Below, piece by piece: positions 1-15,000 of a stretch of 64,000 bases of DNA (its first letter is position 1; every line of letters begins with the position of its first letter). Below the pieces are notes generated by a model. It was not told where the DNA came from, did not search any database, and saw nothing but the letters and a program-made list of their open reading frames with translations. Source of the DNA: Atrichornis clamosus (Eukaryota; Chordata; Aves; Passeriformes; Menuridae); the NCBI GenBank assembly GCA_013400975.1, contig WBMZ01000206.1, positions 310,001-374,000 on the forward strand, read 5' to 3'. Made by a program: the position numbers and the translations under genes.

Positions 1-2798
1 TGCTTGGCAAGTGGTCTGAGAAACTGAGAACTAGCCCCCACAGCGTTCATAGCTGCAAATACATGAGGGGTACAATCAAGTTTAGGCAGCTCAGGCTGAC
101 TCATTATATTGGGGTTTGCACTTTTAGCTCTTCAGCGATTATCATAAATTCCTTCCCTGCAGTTTAGGATGAGGAGGCTCAGTGTGTTGTGAGACATGCT
201 CAAGAGAGCCCAAAGAACAGTTTTTAGGCCGGTTGGATATTATTAATTAAACCCATAAATGAATTTCCTTAGCTAAACCTAGCAGCAATCCTTCTTTGAC
301 CTCTCAGTTATTGTGGGTTGTTATTAGGATTATTTTTAGGATGTTATTAGGATGATTGTCACTAGGATTAAGGGCCCCAAGCTTTTTTCCTCCTAATAGG
401 ATAACATGTTCTTTCTATTTTAGATTAAGGAAATCACAGACCTGTCAAATCTCACAACTGCTCAGAGGCTCCTGCCTGCTCCTGCCTTGCGTCACATCTC
501 ATTTTTCTCACCTGACTGTCCTTTGCCTTAGCCATCCACTACGCAAAACCCTGTCCTTTCTCCTCCTTTGTGGAACCTGCTGAAGGAGGATATGCATGAC
601 CAATGTGACCTGCAATGTGCCTGTTGCAGCACCTGATGCAGGGGTGGACAGAGAGGCAAGGCCACGGTACCACCATGAAGCACAGATATGCCCTCTCATG
701 AGATCCACTCAAGAGAGACTTTCAGAACTTCTTCAGCAGCAGCCTTTTGTCAGGATCCTTCCCTGTCACAGGCTTACCAGATCCAATGCTCTATCACACA
801 GCGAAGCTGCTCAGACTTCAATATTGGGAAAGAAGCAGCTTGCAAAGACTGCCAAAAAACTAAACCAAAACAAGCCAGTCTCCTTCAGTGAAGGCTATGT
901 GAATACCTTCCTTAATAGCCAAAAGGGACTCTGATATAAAATGATTGCTATGCTAGGAGTCGGAAGGCACGATGCACAGAAAACTCGTGCTTTGGCTGCA
1001 TAAATCAAAGAATTTGAGAATATTGCTAATCTCCTTTGTACAGATCCCTGTTAGTTATCTATGTCATAGAGAATACAGTTTATATTTCCATCCAAATTGG
1101 CCTGGTACACATTTGTCTAACATATGAAAGTTCAAAAAATACTTTTTTTTCAGGTCCAGAGGCTGTAGCACTGAGGCTCTGAGTTCCTCCAGTTAGTTGC
1201 CGGAAATTAAATCCAGGCTCTTTGATTTATGGCTGTGTCTCTTTCCTATTATACCTGAGCACTGATACCCTAAACACTGAATTCTGGGAACTTGATTCTG
1301 AACTTCACGGTCTTGGCCTCTCCATCTGTGTACACATACCCAATGTCCTTATATGTTCCGAACTGGTATCTCTGTTTAGGGATTGCTGTCTATACTTCTG
1401 GGACTTGGAATTTGCTCTTTTAGATTCTTGGCAGAGAGACTCAAAGCTGGCCCTCTGCTTTATTATTTTGGCCTTTAGCCTTTGTAGGGGTATGTTCTTC
1501 TTTCCTGAGACCTGCCTTAAGCTCAGCTATCTGTGAGAACTCTGTCATTTTCTCATTTTTTGTCCTCTGGTTTTGCAAGAACTCTGACCTAGTTGTGATC
1601 TGCACAGGTCACTGATATTTCAGGGAATGGGATCTCTGAGAAATCTTGGTCTTGATGTTCTTTTTTAACATTGCCTTTGCCAAGTACCCATCTTAGCACC
1701 TTCATTTTACACTTGGCCTCAATTTAATATCTCACGTAACTTCACACTTTGCCCACTTCACAGCATTTCATCTACTTGATGATGTTGAACCAATTCAAAA
1801 TGTCTTGCAGGTCCTTGATTCTGTTGTAACATTATGAAAATATCCATATGGAGAACATTTTCTGAAGAGGAAACAAATAAAATATTTAGATACTGTCTTA
1901 TTATTGTTGATTTAAAAATCACTATATATTCACATCCATTGCACTTAGGCATAGACTGCTGGAGCTGAAGTTGTCCTTGTCAGAGTAAACATTGTGGAAA
2001 AAGTTCACATGAGGTCATTAATGACTCCAAAATACAACAGTTAGTTTTATTTCTCTTCCTCCTGAGAAAAAAAAGAAAGTGATTTGGTGATCTAAACTGT
2101 GATGATCTGAACTCTTCCAGTGGAAGTTTGACAGATTTTCTGAGCAGTGTCAAATGACTTCTATTGTTGGAAAAATGTTCTAGTTTTATCACACCTAAAT
2201 ATATACCTATTCTATTTCAAAGAACTTTTTTTAAAAATAACCCCTCTTGACCACGTGTCAATGATTAAAATTGCTGCAGTCTCACTGAGGAGACTCACTG
2301 AGCTCAGGGTGAGATCAGAGCCCTTCAGCTGGTGTGTAAGTACGCCTGTAAGTGTGCTGTAAAGCCTAAGACCCGTCCGAGGTTGGCTTCCCTCTCTGAC
2401 TGTCAATGCATTCAACACCAAGCGATGCAGGGGGCTTTCCGGGTAGGAATCAGTACAGCAATTCGGCCTTGCGATGGGCCTCTGCTGCACAGCACTGGGA
2501 GCGTTGTGTTGGGGCAGTGTCTCTAAAGGCCAGCAAGCATCCCCTGCCCTTAGCCAGGTAGTGTAGCCTAGCTCATGTTCACACGGCTCAATCCTCTTTC
2601 TATCTTCGAACATGATGACTGAGCCCAGGTGGCTTAGTAAGAACATGCCAATACTGTTCCACCCCAAAACTGAGCCCAGGCAGGGTGTGGGACAGTGGGA
2701 GTCAGGATGGCTGAGAATTGGGCTGGGAGCATGCAAACATCTAAATGGCATTGATGATCACAGTCCAGAGCTCAGGGCCATACACAGCCCTGCTTATT
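1..2798. other. Intergenic DNA, no gene recognised
   Basis: Short chance ORFs only. The longest, 179 codons on the - strand (2212-2751), shows no recognisable domain. Positions 2280-2790 are richer in G+C than the surroundings. I see no exon that I can assign to a gene. Confidence 0.6.
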
Positions 2799-3015
2799 TC
2801 ATAGAACCATAGAATGGCTTGGGTTGGAAGGGACCTTAAAGATCATCTTGTTCCAACACCCCTACCATGGGCAGGGACACCTTCCACCAGATCAGGTTGC
2901 TCAGTGCTCCATCCAACCTGGCCTTGAACACTTCCAGAGATGGGGCATCCACAACTTCTCTGGGCAACCTGTTCCAGTGCTTCAGCATGCTCAAAAGTAA
3001 AGGATTTCTTCAGTA
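2799..3015 (-). repeat. CR1 LINE, 3' fragment
   Basis: Starts with the inverted CR1 terminus (ATAGAACCATAGAATGG) and continues with the inverted avian CR1 3' UTR words GGTTGGAAGGGACCTTAAAGA, GGGCAGGGACACCTTCCACC, TTGCTCAGTGCTCCATCCAA and TGTTCCAGTGCTTCA. The element is therefore on the - strand and heavily 5'-truncated, as usual for CR1. It is fairly well preserved and so relatively young. CR1 is the main interspersed repeat of birds. Confidence 0.93.
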
Positions 3016-6000
3016 TATAATTTACAGTATGTAGTTATTAAGATTGAACTTCTTGAGTGTTTTATGTTCCATTGTAACACATTGTAATGATCATCACTGT
3101 GATGGTAGGGTCATAATGATGACAATTAGCAACAAGGCTGACAAACAAGGAAAAGAGCCTTTGTTATTAATAGTTAAGAATTTCCAGCAATAGTAAGGAA
3201 ACTTTATGGATGTGTGAATACTTAGTCTGCTTACTCCATGTCTTTGAAATGATTTCATATTCTGTGCTTATCCCTATGTAAGTGGGGTAAGATTGGAAAA
3301 CCTTTGTTCCTTCAAGGTAGAAAATGGCCATTATGGCCATGACCACATGGTGCTTTTGCCTTAGAAATGTTACCCCAGTTTGAATTCCAAGCAGCTTCTT
3401 TTTGGATCAAAATAGTTTATTCCCATGGAAATTCTGCATTTGCACACTGCTGCTCTGAGCCAAGTCCTTTCAGGCTTTTGTCTCGGGGTACTCTGTCCTG
3501 TACAATTCTGATCATGTAGCTGTAATCCTGTGCTTCAGTACATGGTTTCCTTTTCATCCCTAAAAATGCATGGGTTTCATCTCAGTGATAAGATGACCTA
3601 ACAAGTACATCTCCTGTCACCTCATTTATTTGTTTAATGGTCAGTGCAGCCAGCAACAAATGTCAGACCTTTCACTCCTTGACTTTCAGTTGCAGAGGGA
3701 AGAAGCAGAAGTTGAACACGTGGCGTGTCAGGGATGGACAGAGAAGTATAGGCCTAATTAGCATTCTGTAGGTGATTTTCATCCAGTTCATTTTTTAAAA
3801 TCTTGACAGAACAGTACTGTCTTCATAGGTCTCTGATATGCAAGGCATAAGTGTCAAAATGTATCAGTGTTCCCTTCCTCTGTGTTGTGACTGTTAATTT
3901 TCTTTCTGCTTTCAGAAGAATAATGACCAACTGGGTTAAAATATAAGGGCATCCGGGAATCCTAGGTCACATTTTTTTCTGGAAAATTCCAGTTGAAAGG
4001 TTTTCTGATAAAGAAAGAATTTGATAACATCTTTGAAATATGCAGGGCGTTTTGGTTTTGTTTTTTAATAATATTTTATCACTTGGAGGTAAGTTTTATT
4101 TACCCAGGAAGAGGTATGAGAGGAGAGCTTATTATGGCATCGCCTTGTGTGTGATTGTCTCTGGTCCCTGCAACTTGATCTTTGCAGAGGGACTTAGATC
4201 TGAGTACTGTATAGAGGCACTTGAGGTCATGGGGGATGTTTCTGTATTAAGTGATGAAACTCAACCCATAGACCTCTGGGGTATGACTGGTCTGCACTCA
4301 CACAAGCAGGTGATGCAGAGGTGCTCACCCAGTGTTCTGCAGAGCCCTCCATCAAGCCATGCTGCTGAAGAGCCCCTGGCTGTGATCTGTGGCAAACGGG
4401 TTCACTGAAGTGAGGCTTGGATTAAAAGGTTGGTAGTCAGTGGTCTAAAATACGCTGTACTGAAGACTTTTGTAACACTTCTTATTCCCATTTGAGTTGT
4501 TCTCAGGAATGGCTGGTGTTGTCAAATGCATGGAGATAGTACTGCAAAGGGGTTTGGTAGGACTTATTTAGTAATAAGTAGTAATAATTCCTTCTGACAA
4601 GGGGGACGCTCCTGACAGGCTTGTTCCAAGACTGATGAATTGGTTTATTCAGCCTGTCCCTGAGGAGAGAAGAGGGCAGGAGGGTATCCCCCTGGAAAAC
4701 TGCCAAGCACAGTCCTGGTGGCGAACCTGAGCTGGATGCAGCCTTTTGCCACAGATACCTCTACCCAGACTGTGGCCAAGCAAGTGAGTGTGACAAGGGA
4801 TAACAGTTTATCACCCATTGGGTGAGGCTGCTAGAACTGCGTGTTTGCAGTTCAGGCTAAGTCAGCTGCTAAGAAAACTGCTGCATAGGTTTAAGCTCTC
4901 ACAGTCTCCTTGCTGAATGCTGCTCTGCCAATAGTTACTGCTGCAGTGGGAAACCTGGCAGAAAGAAACCTGTACCCCCGTCTCTGCCATTCCTGTTCAC
5001 AGTTTGTCATCTTAGTAGAAATCCATGTTCTTTGGTATTGCCAACTATCAGGTGCATTGGGAGATCATGTGATTGTGTTTTAAACTTTTTGAGGGTTGAA
5101 ACTAACACACTTCATGCTTAAATTAACTTTAAATTAATTGAAATAATGTTTTTGGTAAAACTAATGCTCTTCCATTGTAAAGTTAAATCCTCAGATTCAT
5201 ATCTAAAGACTCAGAAATGTGAGCAGTTGTGGAGATTTTTTTTCTTTTTCATGGAATTATGAATTTGTTGCAGACTCAAATAATGGGTTTTGGTACTGCG
5301 CCATCATAGATGCATGCTACTTGAGTCTTTATTGCAGCAGATCAAATTCTTCTATGCAAATGGCAAAAATGAAATCCAAGAAAATTGCCTTCATTAAGGT
5401 ATAAATGAAACCATTTGCCATACTTACAAAGACATTCTCAACCTGCTTTTGGCATAAAATGTGTTTTTTACAGCTTATCTTGGCACACACATCTTCTGCT
5501 CCCAATTATGAATGCCTTGGGGTGACACCAAGTAAGCAATAATTCCAGCTGCTCCTGACAAAAGAATACACTGCTGCACTGCATTATTTCTCTGATGAAT
5601 GTATCTTCCCAATAAGCTGAAACAGGCTTTGCATCAGCAACATCTGCAACAACAGGGAGTCAGAAAGTGGGTCAGGTATATTCATGGTTTGGAGAAGGAG
5701 AATGGATGAAGGAGGGTGTGTATGAATGTGAATCTATATTTGCCTTCATATTTTTCTACAGATACCTTGCTAATTGATTCAGGTCCTCTGGTGGCAGTCA
5801 TAGAGGGAGCTTTCAGTATAAAGTGCTTTACTTGGAGCTTCAGTAACTGAGGCTGAAAAATCTGACTCTGTTAGAGTTAGTAGTAGTTAATTTTTCGGGC
5901 TCCTATGGGGACAGCATTTCATCTTGTACATTCCTAAACATGTTCAGGGCAGGATCTAGGTAACCATTGATTATGCTATTAGTCCTCAGCACTGCTCATT

Positions 6001-9000
6001 CCTACTGGCTCTGGAATTGTGTATGTGACAAAGACAGCTTGAGGCGAAAAAATCTCTAAAATAAGATGGCAAATTTCAGGAGGGAAAGGATTAAAATCTG
6101 TACACCAAGGATTACAATCACCTATAGAAAAAGATAGACAGAAAGCCTGTGTTGTTTTGAGTCTGGTGTTAATATATCAGGCAGCTGGGCAGGAGGACAT
6201 ATTGTAAAAATATCTGCAGTGCAAAGTTTGATTCCCTGGGGTAAGAAAGGACATGGTGGAAGCAGCAGCAGCTGCAGTCAGACTGAGAAATCTCTGCTTT
6301 TGCTGTTTATTTTAAGAGCAATGTTGAGCTTATGTTGTGTTGATGGCTCTAGAGACAGTCTAGCTTTCTTTTTGCTGGCTGGGCAGGGCAGATTTGGAGC
6401 ACGCTCCCTTTGAGCTGCACATTAAGTTGGCTAATGCATAAACTGTAAAGACCACCTCGATGGAAGAGGAATCTTGAACGAAGCACCTCAGCCATCAAAC
6501 TTAGTGCTGTGCGGTAGCAGGCAGCCTTGTGACAAATGTTCAGCACAGGTAAGTCAACAGAAATGCCACTCTGTGTATATCCCAGGAGCCACAGAACTTC
6601 CCCCAAACTCATAACAACATAAAAGGCCGTAATTCAAAAGGCAGAAACACAAAAGCACACTGCACCATAGGAAAAAAACAGAAGAGATTGGGGCACTACC
6701 AGTGTGTTCAGAATCTAAAGTATCAGGAGAGTTTGTCCTCTAAAGAAATTTAGAAGGTCCTACAAAGTAAACAATCCATCATGCTATTGATAAGAGAACT
6801 AAACCTTCCAAGCCCTACCTTTCAATCTACTTTGGAAGGATTTTTTGGCTTCAAGCCTGGGGACCAGCTTAACCCTTGGTGCCTGAGCAAAATGCATCAT
6901 GATTTGGACAGCTGTTTATCCTCCATGTCCATTCTATTTTTTTAATGGCCTCTATCTTCTGAGACAACTAATTAGATTCTCTGTTAGTATTGATGATTCT
7001 GGATATAGTGATAGTGAGACATACTCGAAACTGGATACAGACTTTCAGCTGCATCTTATGTTCACCATTAACCCACTGTTAGTGAGATTGTGTCAAATCT
7101 TGTAAAAAAAAGTATTCTGAAAAGAATCTAACCCTTTAAAAAAAAATGGTTGTTTTTTTCCTGTTAGACCTTTCTGCAGGGTGAAGGTGAAAGAGCTCAT
7201 TAGAGAGTAGCACAGGAGTCTTGTAGGCTTGTTTTCCTATGTTGTCACTATACTTCTGTTGTATTTTTCTCTGTTGTTGTCTGTAGTAGCACAGATCAGA
7301 TGGAAAATCTGTCCTTTCCTATACATTTTCTATATATTAAACCCCTTCAGGTGGGAATGCTGTCAAACTAGTTTAACTTTTAGAGTCTCTATCATACACA
7401 ATGTCTGTTAAAATTGCCCTATGGGGTTTCAAGGCTGATAAGAGCCATATGCTTCTAGCCTTTCCACTAAACAGAAGAAAGTGGAAGTGTAGACATTGCA
7501 AACGAGAAATCAGGTGAAGGTTTCAGCACATTCTTTGCCCCAAGAGGTTGTACATGATCCTCTGGAGCAGAACTCAGAGAAGAGGAGACTGTGAAAGAGG
7601 CATTTGTAGTTGTGCTGTCGTTGGACAGAAAATGGCACTGCATCACACAAATCACAAGGTACTCTCCAAAGAGACGAACTCAACTCTGAGTTGCAAACCT
7701 TTGAAAAGTCTCTTACATAGCTCCCAATAGGTGAGAAAGATTTGATTTATGATGTCATAATATTGTAAAATTTCCTATTCCTGTTAGTGCTGACTAGAAT
7801 CTGGAAACCCACTGAATGCAGTTATTTACCATTTTGCTGTAACATTTTTATTGAATAAAATTTTTGCTTGGACTGGTAAGGGAGAAATACTAATTAACGC
7901 TCTCCATTTTTGATAGCTTGCCTAATTATGAAACCAATTAATGTCTGATTTTTATTGTTGTGAGAATTATAATACTGAAAAAAGCCTTAGAGTAACAAAA
8001 TTAAAAATACTTGATTATTCTAATGATTCTGGACTGTGTCAGACATTTAGGTATTTCTTTCAGCAAACTTAAAACTTCAAAACTTCAAACTTCAAAAAAA
8101 AGAAAAAGAGAGTACTCTTTGGGATATTTTCCCTACTACACCAGTACTTAAAATTAGCCTCTGAGAACATGAGAGCAGTAAAGTGTACAAGACACTCAGG
8201 GCTGGAATTTTCAAGCAAAAAGTCCCATTTGCTATCAACAGAAGTTTTTCTTCAAACTAATGGCACAGTTATGACACCGATTCTAGTACTAATACTACTT
8301 AAGAATTTGTTTGATACCTCTAAAGAAACCAAGGCACCCAGAATGGAACAAAAGCCCTTATTGTCACTCTGCCATTGTAAATGAACTGAGTTGTTAGTGA
8401 CTAGGATTAAAGAATATATTCATGCATTTACAGAGAGGGGTCAAAAATAGTAGCAGTGTTGTTTTTTGATGGCCAAACACTGTAACAGAAAGCAAATGGC
8501 CTTAAAGAGTCATCTTGTAAAACTGGAAGGAATCTGAGATACCTAATTTTGCTACAGTAAGTCAATTTATATTAGGGGCCATGCTATTCATTGAGAAGTT
8601 CTAAACTGTACGGATTGATCTTTGAAAAATCAAATAGCTTAATCAAACATGATTAAGAAGAATTATCTATGTCAATATAAGTAGCTCTATTTTAAAAGGC
8701 AATGTGCTGATTTGAGCTAGTGATTTAGCACTTTTAAATACCAGTGGTAAGAAAATCTGTTTTGGTGGTTGTGCTAGTTTTTCTGTGTCTGAACTGCTAC
8801 ACTGATATCAGAAGTATATCTAGACAAACCTTTTGAAATGGATTGCTTATGTGCAGGATGCAACACAGACGATGTAAAATTACATATTTTGGTTTTCAGT
8901 TGCTGTTGACATTAAATGTTTGAAGATGGTTATGATTCCGGAGGGAACGTAGCTGGATTTAATGTACTACAGTTGGTTGGGAAGTATATAATTTAATGGC

Positions 9001-12000
9001 ATCTTTATCTCTAAATGTGTTATATACTACTCTGTACTGCTTTATGTGAGTAGGTACTAAAATAATATGTTAAAATGATGCATTTTTTTTCTTTATTTAA
9101 TTCTTAACAGTATGTATATTCATACATCCTAGGTTTATATACTTGCTAGAGATTCCCTATGGTTCAGCTTATTTGTGAAATGTTACTGGCATCTTTTCTA
9201 AAACCAGGTGGAAGTTCATTTTACCTTCTTTTCATTGCACTGCTGACAGGCCTTGTATTTTATGACTCATTTGGCTCCATTCTTTCTAATATGCTTGTAG
9301 AGTAAGTCTTTGTATTCTTCCATGTTGTCAAGTAAAGAAGACTATGCAGTGTTGTCATCTCTACTATATTTAATAAAACTGGTTGAGTGAGCAGTCACAG
9401 TGGGCATTTCTTTACCTGTGAAATCCAGAGAGACCCCAAGAGAAAAGATGTCTTGGCAAAGAATGCCATTAAAGTTTGAATGGAGCATCTCTCAGGAGAA
9501 AATCAGTTCTAAATGATTAAATTAAAAAATTATTATTGGGAATAACCACTCCTCCTTCCTGCCTGAACAGCCCAATACCAGCACATCTCATGAAGGAGTC
9601 TATATAACTAAAAGATCAAGGATTTCAAAACACTTCCCTTGAGTTGCAACTGTTGGTTTTCAGCTAAGTTTTTCTCTGTTTTTCTTCCTAAAATTTCTCA
9701 AAAACAGTGTGAATTTTTGTTTTCAAGAGACCAATTCACACAATCCTAATATCTAATAGTGTTCCCAAAGCATTTGATGGTGAAAGAAATAGCAGCGCAC
9801 CGGCTCCAGTTCAGCCCTTTGGCTCTGAGTGTCTTTGTCAAAGTGAAAATGTAGCTGCAAACAGCCAAAACAACCTTTTATTCAAAGTTCTTCTATTCTC
9901 TCGTGTGTTTACACACAGTCATTTCTTCGCTAGAAACTCCAGTTTCTTTTTTTTATTTGTATAATGATCATATTACCAAAGGTCTGTGGGTATCTGTGTC
10001 AAAAGGATACACTCCAGAATAAAGGTTGTGCTGTAGTCATTAAGCGCCACATCTTATATCAGCACCTTCCTCAGGTATACCTGTCCTAGGTTTGCCTCCG
10101 CTCCATCCACAGAAACATCTTTCATGGTGCTTTCTTTGGAGAAAGTGGTCTTCTGAGTCCTTAAGAAGCAGAAGCAGGGGTTATAGTGTTTCAGCAACAT
10201 GAATAGGCTTTTCTCCTAGTTAGGGGCTGGTATTTCCATTTCTTTTTTGCCCTGTCATAATTTAAAATCTCTGCCTCATTCCCAAACTCAAAATGTGAAA
10301 CATACCCCATGTGCAGGGCACTATGCTGGATGCAGGAGATGGGAGTGCAGATCCTTGCTCTCTCAGGAGTAAAGTAGTTAACTTTCTGCAACACATTGGT
10401 GTTGCCTTGACCTTCCTGTACCCTCTACTGGCTGCATGCAAGCTGTTTTTTTTACTCTAACAAAGGGGACTTTTAAAGTTATATAAGAGCTGAGAATGCT
10501 AAGAGGAGTGAGCTGCTTAGCATAATTCTTGGCCTAAGAGGTTCTTTTATTTCTTGTTTATCTCCTCTGATCTCAGAAAAGATGCTTTGTCATAAACGAA
10601 CCCTTTTCCTTGATAGAAAACAGTTGCTGGAGAAACAACTATAAAAAAAAAAATTGCAAACATTACTATATGCACTGTACAGTGCCTAACTTCCAGTCAT
10701 CTCTTTCTTGGTTTTAAGCTCCAATTTGCAAGGTTGGCTCATGCATATGCTCCCTCTTTGCAGCCAATGATACAGCTCAGTGCTGTGAAAGCAGACAGAC
10801 TCGAATTGTAGTTGAAAGTGTGTCCAGTGGAAGTAACTTGACTTCACTTTCTGCGTGGGGACCTAGATATCAGAACTGCTTCCAGTTATCACAATCACAG
10901 TGCTTGGCACAGCTGTGCTTTTTAACAAAGTGTGTACTCAGACAAAAAGGGCCATTGAAATACTTGTCTTCTGCCTGTGCTGGCATGAGAGAGCAGACAC
11001 AGGCCAAAAGTGCCTTTTGGCTTCATACAGTTCATACTATGCTGAAGTTACTCCTTTCCATACTGCTGCTCCATTTCTCCTGGAAGGCTGAAAAGTAGTA
11101 AGCCACTTAACTGACACCAGCTCCCCAATCTACATGCAGTATTTACATTATCTAAAACACGCTACCATTAAAAAAAAAAATTGTTCTGGGTGTGGGATGG
11201 TGACATCTGTTTGCTTCTTGTCTATTCCTAGCCTCTGTATCCCAGCCATGACATGAACTATTATAGTCCCTGCATGCAGCAATTTCATTTTACTTCAGAC
11301 TTCTTTACCCATAACAGGTGCACACAAACAGAAGAAACCATGCTCATTGCGGTGAAGTTGTCCAAGGTCAAATCAGGTTTGAAAATGGCTCAAATAAGCT
11401 TTTTCTTTGTCCTCAAATGCAATTTCATGCTGCTTGGTGTACATTGTTTGTACACAGAATTCTACATTTTTCATGGACGTGAGCGTTGGGAGTAATTTCA
11501 TTTGCAGAACCCACAGGCTAGGTTTTTGCTAAATAACATTGCTCAGTGTGGTTCTGAAATCGCCTGCTGCTTTGCATCCTTTTTAAATGTTATGTGGTCC
11601 GTGACTCTTTTCTTGCAACAGGAAAGAATTAATGTAAAATCTGTCTTGAATTGGTATAAAGTGAATTCTCTCCTGAAGTTTTTAGAGATGGGAAGCTGAA
11701 CCATTAACCCTCCTTAGCATGATTACATGCTCTAAAAGACAATGTAGATGTGTTTTGCTTACGCTCCATGGTATCTGTATCTGCTTCCAAATGGTACCAC
11801 ACAAGGAGCTGCATTGGATGGAGTGCTAGACCTGGCAGAGGGCATTTCTTGGACTCCTCTTACCTGCTGGGGGCTGCGTGTTGCAAAGGACATAAATCTT
11901 GATTCTAGAAACATTATTCATGCCCTTTATTTTATGGCTTGCTAACGTGAAAATTACAGCTTTTGCTGCAAAGGTATTTCAGGATGGCATGTACTTAGCC

Positions 12001-15000
12001 TGCTCAAAATGTCCTAGTTTTTATTTTTTTGGAAAACCACCAGGGATTAAGGTGGGGAACAAACACATAAGTTGCTTTATGTGAAAAACTAGGTGTATAG
12101 GGTTTTCTTGAAATTCTTGACACTGCTAAACATCAAAGTGGAGAGTTTGCCCCTTCTCTGCTTTGTCACCTCTAATCTTGTGCCCTTCAGAGTTTACTGT
12201 CTAAAGAATATCTAGTGAAACCTGATTCAACAGTATCTACAAAAAAATTTAGGAAAAGAGACATTGCGGGGAAATCTAATTGATGTAGCTGACTGAAGAA
12301 TGAAATCCTGTCTTTTTACTAATTACATCTTTAACTTTTGTAATATTCATACATGGATTTTATCTCCTAACTTCCAAGATAAACTAAGGGCTGATCTTTG
12401 ATCTGTTCAGCCAGCACATATGATCATTTATTTGCTCTCTTCCTCTCCAGCTGCAGCAGCCTGTCGCTCTGAGTGGGTCATGGGCCAAATTTCTAGCCTT
12501 GAGGAAGAGTCTGCAGCTTGCCCTGAGCATTGTGGTACTTTTGCTACTTCTTTAGCAATACCTAAGCTTGCTAATTTACAGATAGCTCATACGTGCCCAC
12601 ACTAGCTGCAGTGACCACAGTAGTGCGCTATCTGCTGTTTCTATAGTTTTTTTATATCCCTCTCTGTGATCCCCACAGCTTAAAATAGGTTAGGATTATT
12701 GCATTTTAAAAAAAGAGAAAGAAAAAAGCTATATGTGCACTTCTAGTATATTTTTGTTTATTTAAAAAAATCAAATACAGACACATAAGGAAGATGAAAA
12801 AGCCTTGGATTTTTTTGCCATTTTTCCCTAAGCTTCTCTGTCTAGAACAGAATGAAACAGGCAAATATGAGTTCTATATCTATCAAAAGATCTTGGGAAT
12901 GTTGAAAACCATAACAGTGAAGCTGGTATAGACGTTTTCTTTGTAATCAATGAGATCTTGAGATAAAATTAGAGTCTTAGATTTGAAATATCCTCATTTT
13001 TTATTGCAATTCTTAATTGTGATTTCTTTAATGTGCCTGCTCCCTCTTTTTTCTGATTCAGATGGCAAACTGAAGCCTTCTTCTAATTGGTTGCTCATCC
13101 TATTTTTAATTTGCAGGAGTAATTTAATCATTCTGAATTACAGAAGGGGCAAGCAACTTCATAAACCTGAGTAATGAGATTTGTTAAGCATTATTTTAGA
13201 AGGAGGATCTTTCCTAGAACACATATCTTTCCCAGAAAAATATTTTATTAAAACATATTGGGTGAAACAGTATGCTGATTCCCAAATCTTGACAAGTTCC
13301 TCCTCCTATGAGGTTTTAATTTCTTTCATCTCCCACCAAAATCAGCATTAGGATATGACATGACCTGGTTAGCCAACATTGATTAAAGGACAATGTACAA
13401 AACATACTAGTTATTCAAAAATAGTATTACAATTGTTTTGAATGAACAGTCAGTCTTGAAAAGTTATAAAGAGACCTATTTGGATTACTGTACTTTTTTT
13501 TTCAAGAAAATATAGACGTGATTTAACAGATTTAATAAAAAAATACACAACATGGGTATCTCAGGTGGGTCTATGAAACTACAAAAGACTTGCCAGCAAA
13601 TTGAGCAAGTCTTTCTTTGAGCAGCAAGTGGGGCTAACACAAGCAGCATGAGGTTGCCAGAGGCCTGAACTGGATGTCCAGCCCAGGCCTGCAGTGTAGT
13701 GGTGAGATGTCCTTCCAGTGCCTCTAAGTCTTTCAGGCTGCTGTTGATTTCTGCTCGTCCTGTCCCTGGCACCACCAGCCAGGACAGCGTTGAGTTCTGG
13801 CATTTTGCATGTCCTTGCCCTGCCTCCTAAGGATGCAGGAGATTTTGCTGTTTGTGAGCTGCTCCCCGCGTTTCCTCCACCCAGAATCTTCATTAGATAT
13901 GTGATCTCTGGACAGCTGCAGATGTGCTGTCCAAAAGAACATGTGGCCTATTTATGTCTCAAGGGAATGATACCTGATCACTTCCGATATGCAGAATATT
14001 ATCTCCAGAAAGTGTCCTGTCCTGCAGCTTAAACACAGTATTCACAAATTCCTGCAGGCTTTGTTGTCTTTCCTGATGCTTTTAGGGCCCAAGCCTCAGT
14101 AGCAGATATTTTGGTTGCTTTGACGTTCTGAACAATGTCTTGTGCCAGCCATCTAATGTCATATTGTTCCTTAGAAGGCATCAGATGCTGCAACTTGAGA
14201 ACCTAACTACTTCTTCACTTTACTGTATAGAATGACCAGTCTTCACCTTTAGCTGGCCTCCAGTAGCACAGCAACATTATTCCTCTAGGCATCAAAAAGG
14301 TAATGAATGCCCTTCAACCCCTTAATGCTTTTTCTTCCCTGTCTCAGTTACCTGCACCAGACTACTAATGTTTGAGTTCCACAGGTGATGTCGATACGAA
14401 TGGAAGTAACCATGACACTTCAATTATTAATGCCCCAGGATCTGGATCTGAATCTGATTTTCACAAGAACAGGGATCCTGCAGCTTTTTTTTTTTTTTTT
14501 TAAGGCAGGTTGGAGTTGTGAATTCTTTTCCATTCTAAAAATGGAGCCCACAGCTTCTCCTGGGGAAAAGACAGAGGAAGAGCTGAGACTCTATTTTATG
14601 CACCTTCCAGGTTAGAGTTGTAAAGTATATGGTAATTTTCCAAGCTTCCTTCTTGAAGGCCATTTAAAGGGCCTGGCATTTTTCTAAATAATCTCTGAAA
14701 GTCAGAACCAATCATAGGGTGTTAGAGTTTGCACACCAGTATTAGATATTTCAAAATCTTTCGGCCTCTTTTGGATAAAATTAAGTTTTTTGTTTGGAAA
14801 GTACCGTTGTTTTGAATTTTGGGGTAGTGGATTTGAAAAAAATTTTTACATGTTTTCTCCAAAATGAACTTTTCCTCTTCAACATAATTCTTTCTTCCTT
14901 CAGTAAGGAATGTATTGTTATTCTGCTCTTCTGTTTTAATTATTTGTTTACAGCCACTGGGGTTCTGCACAGTTTAGAAGAACTTGTTGAAAAGGTTTTG

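Noticed and set aside
596..934. 112-codon ORF near the left edge as a gene
   Set aside because: No recognisable family, no splice or promoter context, and composition like the surrounding intergenic DNA.
10672..10685. 14-bp perfect palindrome GCACTGTACAGTGC
   Set aside because: About four such palindromes are expected by chance in 64 kb; another lies at 39115-39128. No supporting context.
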